This document shows positions 60,141-64,000 of a stretch of 64,000 bases of DNA, one piece after another (position 1 is the first letter of the stretch; every line of letters starts with the position of its first letter). The stretch spans positions 99,514 to 163,513 of the forward strand of contig BJUU01000005.1 in NCBI GenBank assembly GCA_007988785.1, in the 5' to 3' direction. The stretch comes from Agrococcus baldri (lineage in GTDB: Bacteria > Actinomycetota > Actinomycetes > Actinomycetales > Microbacteriaceae). A program made the position numbers and the translations under genes. The notes under the pieces were generated by a model. It searched no databases, was not told the origin of the DNA, and saw only the letters and a program-made list of their open reading frames with translations.

Positions 60141-61051
60141 GCACGCTCGGCATCGACATCGGCGGCAGCACGACGGTCGCGGTCGTGCTCGAGCGCGGCC
60201 GCGTGCTCGGCACGCAGCAGCTGCCGACGGAGCCCGGCGAGGCCGTGGTGGCGACGGCCGTCACCGCGGCGAGGCGGGTGCTGACGGCGACCGGCATCGC
60301 GACGGCGGCGCTCGAGGGCGTCGGGCTCGGCGTTCCCGGCATCGTGGATGCCGACCGCTCCCGCGTGCGCAGCGCCGTCAACCTCGGCATCGACAGCCTC
60401 GACATCGGCGCCGCGGTCGCCGGCGGGCTCGGCGTGCCCGTGACGGTCGACAACGACGTGCGCGTGTCGGTGCTGGGCGCGCGGCACCTGATGGGCGAGC
60501 CGGCCGGCGCGCTGGCGTTCGTGGGGCTCGGCACGGGCATCGCGGCCGGCGTCGCCTACGGCGACCGCGTGCTGCGCGGCGAGAGCGGGGTCGCGGGCGA
60601 GATCGGCCACATCCCGATTCCGGGCGCGGGCGAGCGGTGCCGCTGCGGCCAGCACGGATGCCTCGAGACCGTCGCGGCGGGCTGGGCGCTCGCGCAGCGC
60701 TGGGGCGGGCCGACGCCGGCGGCCGGCATGCTCGCCGCCGCCGAGCGCGGGGACGAGCGCGGCGTGCGGGATTGGCAGGCGTTCACCGGCGGCCTCGCGC
60801 ACGCCATCCGCAGCCTGGTGCTGACGACAGGCGTCGACACGGTGCTGATCGGCGGCGGGGTGAGCGGGCTCGGCGCACCGCTGGCCGAGGGCATCGGCGC
60901 GCAGCTGCGCACCTGGGCCTCGGCGTCACCGCTGCTCGCCGCGCTCGACGTGCCGTCGCGCATCCGTCTGCTCCCCGTCGGGGCGCAGGCCGGTGCCGTC
61001 GGCGCGGCGCTGCTGGGTGCGACGGTCGCTCGACACGCCGCCGCCGATTGA
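60137..61051 (+). CDS. ROK-family sugar kinase
   Basis: 304 residues. ATP-binding motif LGIDIGGSTTVAVVLE (about 4-19), substrate region GVGLGVPGIVDAD, VDNDVRVSVLGA with the catalytic Asp, and the ROK zinc motif GERCRCGQHGCLETVAAG. It lacks a DNA-binding domain, so it is an enzyme. With a cytoplasmic NagZ-like hydrolase next to it, N-acetylglucosamine or N-acetylmuramate kinase is the best guess. The TGA stop forms part of the TTGACA -35 of the next gene. Confidence 0.9.
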   Translation: MSTLGIDIGGSTTVAVVLERGRVLGTQQLPTEPGEAVVATAVTAARRVLTATGIATAALEGVGLGVPGIVDADRSRVRSAVNLGIDSLDIGAAVAGGLGVPVTVDNDVRVSVLGARHLMGEPAGALAFVGLGTGIAAGVAYGDRVLRGESGVAGEIGHIPIPGAGERCRCGQHGCLETVAAGWALAQRWGGPTPAAGMLAAAERGDERGVRDWQAFTGGLAHAIRSLVLTTGVDTVLIGGGVSGLGAPLAEGIGAQLRTWASASPLLAALDVPSRIRLLPVGAQAGAVGAALLGATVARHAAAD

Positions 61052-61077
61052 CACCGATCGAACACACGTTCGATCAT
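61048..61077 (+). promoter_or_regulatory. SOS-controlled promoter of the imuA'-like gene
   Basis: -35 TTGACA (61048-61053), an 18-nt spacer, -10 GATCAT (61072-61077). Transcription would begin at or near the GTG 61084. Confidence 0.7.
61058..61073. promoter_or_regulatory. LexA binding site (SOS box)
   Basis: TCGAACACACGTTCGA matches the actinobacterial/Bacillus-type SOS consensus with perfect arms (TCGAAC and GTTCGA), extended by one more pair. It lies exactly between -35 and -10, the position for tight LexA repression. Confidence 0.85.
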
Positions 61078-61083
61078 GGAGGG

Positions 61084-61806
61084 GTGAGCACGCGGGTTCC
61101 GGCACGACTCGAGCGCCGCGCGGGGCAGGACCGCACGGCGACCGTCGAGGCGCTGCGCGCACGCCTGCGCGGCATGCAGCAGGGTGCGCCGCAGCACGCG
61201 GCGCCGAGGCTCGAGGAGTCGGCGCCGGCCGGGCTCGAGGAGGTCGTGCGGCGGCTGCGCTCCGGTGCCGCGCACAGCATCGAGTCGCGCGGCCTGGCGC
61301 TCGTCTGCATGGGTGCCGCCATGCCGCCCGGGGCGTGGGGCGCGATCGTCGGCATGCCGGATCTCGGCATCGAGGCCGCCCGCGACCTCGGGGTGCCCAT
61401 CGAGCGCGTGGCGCTCGTGCCGCACCCGGGTCGCTCGTGGCTCGACGTGGTCGCGAGCCTGGCGGAGGCGATGCCGGTGGTGCTCGCCGCCTCGCCCGGC
61501 CCGGTGACGCCCACCGACGCCGCCCGGCTCGCGGCGCGGCTGCGGCAGGCATCCTCGACGCTGCTGGTGGCGGGAGCCTGGCCGAACGCGGCGACCGTCG
61601 TGCGCAGCGTGCGCGCCGAGTGGCAGGGGCTCGCCGACGGCGACGGCCGGCTGGCTGCGGGCAGCCTCCTCGTCGAGGCGGCCTCTGGCGGCGCGCCGAG
61701 CATCGCGCGCATCCCGATCGGCGGCGACGGCGCGGCAGCCGAGGCCGGGGCCGACGCCGGGGCAGACGAGCACGGCGGGCAGCTGCTGCACCAGCCCGCG
61801 GCGTAA
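61084..61806 (+). CDS. imuA: ImuA'-like SOS mutagenesis protein
   Basis: 240 residues. The middle (about 60-200) looks like a degenerate RecA/SulA-type domain without Walker A: GLEEVVRRLRSGAAHSIESRGLALVCMGAAMPPGAWGAIVGMPDLGIEAARDLGVPIERVALVPHPG, then a helical tail. This layout is that of ImuA', which acts with ImuB and DnaE2 in SOS-induced mutagenesis. The perfect SOS box supports it. The expected imuB and dnaE2 are not next to it: the following genes are repetitive secreted proteins. So it is either separated from its partners or a leftover. The start GTG overlaps a GGAGGGG tract. Confidence 0.68.
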   Translation: MSTRVPARLERRAGQDRTATVEALRARLRGMQQGAPQHAAPRLEESAPAGLEEVVRRLRSGAAHSIESRGLALVCMGAAMPPGAWGAIVGMPDLGIEAARDLGVPIERVALVPHPGRSWLDVVASLAEAMPVVLAASPGPVTPTDAARLAARLRQASSTLLVAGAWPNAATVVRSVRAEWQGLADGDGRLAAGSLLVEAASGGAPSIARIPIGGDGAAAEAGADAGADEHGGQLLHQPAA

Positions 61807-61939
61807 CCGGCATGCGCATGAACGCTCCGTGAGCCATGCTCGGCAACCTGGGAAAGCCCTGGGATTCGTTGCCCATGGCGTGGAGCGGGCGTAGCGTGGC
61901 GGGGGACAGCCGAGAAGGTCACGACTTCGGAGGCGATCC
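61807..61939. other. Intergenic region before the secreted repeat protein
   Basis: Holds a TAGCGT box near 61891 and GGAGGCGATCC directly before ATG 61940, so the next gene has its own promoter. Confidence 0.45.
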
Positions 61940-63301
61940 ATGCGGGAGACGGCAGCGAGCGGGCAGCCTCGCCTGTTGCGCCTCGCGCTCGCGACCGGCG
62001 CCGCCGCCATCGGCGCCATCGCCTTCTCCCTCTTCGCGGCCGGCTCGCCGGCCAGCGCCGCCGACGACGACGGCCGCGGCCTGCTCGGCGCGCTCGTGCA
62101 GGAGGCCGGCGACGCGGTCGGCACCGTGACGACGCCGGTGGGCGAGACCGTGCGGGCCGTGACCGAGCCGGTCGGCGAGATCGTGCGCCCGGTGACCGAG
62201 CCGGTCGGCAGCACCGCGCGCGTCGTCACCGAGCCCGCCGGGGCCGTCGTCGGCGCCGCGACCCGACCGGTCGCCGAGGTCGTCGAGCGGGTCGAGCCCA
62301 TCACGGCTCCCGTGCGCGAGACCGTCGAGCGGGTCGAGTCGGTCACCGCTCCCGTCGAGCAGGCCGTCGCTCCCGTCGTCGAGCAGCTCGACCCGGTCGT
62401 CGAGCCGGTCGCAGCGGCGCCCGGCGCGGTGGTCGAGGCGGTGCGCGACGATGTCGTGCAGCCGGTCGTCGAGCCCGTCGTCTCGGCCCTCGAGCCCGCG
62501 ACCGCACCCGTCACCGAGGCGCTCGAGCCCGTGACCGGGGCGCTCGAGCCGGTCGTCGAGCCCGTCGACGCGGTGGTCGACCAGGTGGTCGACGATGCCG
62601 TGCGCCCCGTGGTCGACACGGTCGACGAGGCCGCCGAAGCGCTGCCGGTGGTCGACGAGGTGCTGGGCGAGGAGCCGGTCGAGAGCGTGGTCGATCCGGT
62701 GGTGGATGCCGTCGACGAGACGGTCGACCGCGTCACCGCGCCGAGCACCGAGGCTGAGCCTGCACCTGCACCGGTTCCCGCACCTGCTCCCGCGCCCCGG
62801 CCGGAGCCCGCGCCCCAGCCGGCACCTGCCCCGGCGCCGAGCAGCGACGGCACGACGCCCGCTCCGGCGGCGCCGGCCGATGACGAGGCTGCCTCCCCGG
62901 CCGCCCCGGCGACGCCGGCCGACGACGCGGCCGCGACGGACGCATCCGACCACGCGGTCACGACCGAGGACGCCGCCGAGCAGCGGGCCTCGGCGCTGCG
63001 CACGCTGCTCGCGGCCGCGATCGCCGCCGCGCCGGTCGAGGCCCCCGCCGGCGCCGACGTGCCGGAGTCGGGCGTCGAGCAGGCGCCGGTCGACCGCTCG
63101 GTGCCGATCCAGCCGACGGCCCCCGCGGCAGCCCCTGTCGCGCCCTCCGGCGCGAGCGGTGCCGCGGGCGCAGCCGGTTCGCCGGCCGCCGACACCCAGA
63201 GCCACCTGCTGCCCGAGCTCTCGGGCGGGCAGGTCGGTGCGATCGAGCACGACCGCACCCCCGCCTCGATCGTCGAGGAGCACACCGCCAGCCCTGATTG
63301 A
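61940..63301 (+). CDS. Secreted low-complexity protein rich in Val, Pro, Glu and Ala
   Basis: 453 residues. Signal peptide about 1-40 (ending SPASAAD). Residues about 50-270 are built from imperfect 11- to 14-residue units of the form (V/T)xEPVxxVVxPV, read as long amphipathic or extended repeats. Residues 275-330 are a Pro/Ala linker (PAPAPVPAPAPAPRPEPAP), and the rest is Ala/Asp-rich. There is no LPxTG or membrane anchor. No family recognised; it looks like a cell-surface or matrix protein. The next gene encodes another repetitive secreted protein. Confidence 0.65.
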   Translation: MRETAASGQPRLLRLALATGAAAIGAIAFSLFAAGSPASAADDDGRGLLGALVQEAGDAVGTVTTPVGETVRAVTEPVGEIVRPVTEPVGSTARVVTEPAGAVVGAATRPVAEVVERVEPITAPVRETVERVESVTAPVEQAVAPVVEQLDPVVEPVAAAPGAVVEAVRDDVVQPVVEPVVSALEPATAPVTEALEPVTGALEPVVEPVDAVVDQVVDDAVRPVVDTVDEAAEALPVVDEVLGEEPVESVVDPVVDAVDETVDRVTAPSTEAEPAPAPVPAPAPAPRPEPAPQPAPAPAPSSDGTTPAPAAPADDEAASPAAPATPADDAAATDASDHAVTTEDAAEQRASALRTLLAAAIAAAPVEAPAGADVPESGVEQAPVDRSVPIQPTAPAAAPVAPSGASGAAGAAGSPAADTQSHLLPELSGGQVGAIEHDRTPASIVEEHTASPD

Positions 63302-63378
63302 GCGATCCACGGCCGCGCCAGCGCGGCATGCAGCCGTCCCGGAGCGGGGCGGCGGATCTCTCAACGAAAGGCAGAGCG

Positions 63379-64000
63379 ATGAGAAAGCTCGTTTGGCGAG
63401 CGCTGTGCACAGCAGCGGTCGCGGGCGGCCTGTGGGCCGCAGGCACTGGGATCGCCAGTGCAGCAGAGACCGACGGCACCGATGCCGTCGGCTCGGGAAA
63501 CCAGGCGGTGGTGGATGTCTCGCTGCCGGTGACGATCAGCGGCACATCCCTCGGCGTCCTCGGCGATGCCGAGACGACGGATGCGTCGACGACGTCGAGC
63601 ACGTCGGACGCCACCCCGTCGGCGGATGTCTCGACCTCCGGGATCGACGGCGTGCTCTCGGGCACGGCGGCGCTCGTGGAGCTCGACGTGCCGGTGACGG
63701 TCGCGGGCAACGCGATCGGCGTGGCGGGCGACGCGACGAGCGAGGGCTCGACCGCGGAGTCGGCGGCTGGCGGCGACGAGGCGGCGGCAGCGTCGACCTC
63801 GGGCGACGACAGCCTGCTCGGCGGCACGCAGGCCGTCGCGGATGTCGCGGCACCGATCACCGTCGGCGGCAACGCGGTCGGTGTGCTCGGTGACGCGAGC
63901 AGCGACGGCGCGATGACGGAGTCGGATGCGGCGGCGGGTTCGTCGTCGGATGCGGCGTCGACCTCTGGTGCTGATGGTGCGGTCTCGGGTACGCAGGCTG
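63379..64000 (+). CDS. Secreted chaplin-like repeat protein (partial)
   Basis: 207 codons are visible; the 3' end lies beyond the window. Signal peptide 1-29 (ends ASAAE). Then a unit of about 54 residues recurs: SGNQAVVDVSLPVTISGTSLGVLGDA (39-64), SGTAALVELDVPVTVAGNAIGVAGDA (94-119), GGTQAVADVAAPITVGGNAVGVLGDA (148-173) and a fourth beginning at 203. The core resembles the chaplin (DUF320) motif with PV-x-V-x-GN, but lacks its Cys pair. Linkers are Ser, Thr, Ala and Asp-rich. Such proteins can form amyloid-like surface layers. Shine-Dalgarno GAAAGG. Confidence 0.78.
   Translation, partial: MRKLVWRALCTAAVAGGLWAAGTGIASAAETDGTDAVGSGNQAVVDVSLPVTISGTSLGVLGDAETTDASTTSSTSDATPSADVSTSGIDGVLSGTAALVELDVPVTVAGNAIGVAGDATSEGSTAESAAGGDEAAAASTSGDDSLLGGTQAVADVAAPITVGGNAVGVLGDASSDGAMTESDAAAGSSSDAASTSGADGAVSGTQA

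Noticed and set aside
62100..62720. Regular short repeats considered as a CRISPR array
   Set aside because: The period is a multiple of three and varies, there are no unique spacers, and the reading frame encodes EPV-type repeats.

Overview
This is a gene-dense window of very high GC DNA from an actinobacterium, most likely a member of the Microbacteriaceae (Micrococcales); I cannot fix the genus. The evidence is the extreme third-position GC, ATGA/GTGA start-stop overlaps throughout the operons, many starts 6-7 nt after a TANNNT box (leaderless transcripts), a monomeric NADP isocitrate dehydrogenase, the guaB/guaB3/guaA layout, SufS-SufU, a DUF6350 gene followed by purN-purH, and an actinobacterial SOS box. 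I saw no tRNA, rRNA, CRISPR array or prophage.

Layout. 1-2715 (-): branched-chain amino-acid ABC importer (livG partial, livM, and a livH carrying a secreted beta-domain). 2.9-12.5 kb (+): guanine nucleotide block (guaB, a DUF4097/PadR pair with twin operators, guaB3, glpD, a SURF1-like gene, DUF3817, guaA). 12.5-19.5 kb: membrane protein, YciI plus ECF42-type sigma factor, sufS-sufU, a BASS-family transporter, small VOC and DUF1801 genes. 19.6-28.6 kb: Bax-inhibitor-like protein, GDPD, CPBP protease, a sortase-anchored lamin-tail/phytase-like surface protein, pcrA, and repeat-rich intergenic DNA. 28.7-34.4 kb: tctCBA tricarboxylate transporter divergent from a CitA/DpiB-type two-component system. 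34.5-39.7 kb: truncated lipoprotein plus cation-efflux pump, VIT1-like protein, sucCD, F420-type reductase. 39.8-43.9 kb: MBL protein, a DUF559 nuclease gene enclosed by two inverted hairpin copies, icd. 44-48.6 kb: DUF6350, purN, purH, P-loop kinase. 48.7-52.7 kb: a 25-codon leader ORF ahead of a heterodimeric ABC exporter. 52.7-61.05 kb: GNAT, then a sugar (probably amino-sugar) regulon: PfkB kinase divergent from a ROK repressor, solute-binding lipoprotein, two permeases, cytoplasmic GH3, ROK kinase. 61.05-64 kb: SOS-controlled ImuA'-like gene without imuB/dnaE2 beside it, then two repetitive secreted proteins, the second with chaplin-like repeats and cut by the window end.

Purine synthesis is strongly represented: PurN and PurH complete IMP synthesis, GuaB and GuaA convert IMP to GMP, and GuaB3 is the enigmatic paralogue. 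SucCD and Icd belong to the TCA cycle, and TctABC with its sensor would import the matching tricarboxylates. The sugar regulon is a complete uptake-cleavage-phosphorylation unit except for the ABC ATPase, which must come from elsewhere.

The most unusual structures are the DUF559 gene framed by inverted hairpins (40605-41635), several families of nested intergenic palindromes (4456, 9376, 15088, 25110, 27865), the SOS-boxed orphan imuA', the leader ORF with a self-complementary Shine-Dalgarno, and the chaplin-like repeat protein at the right edge.
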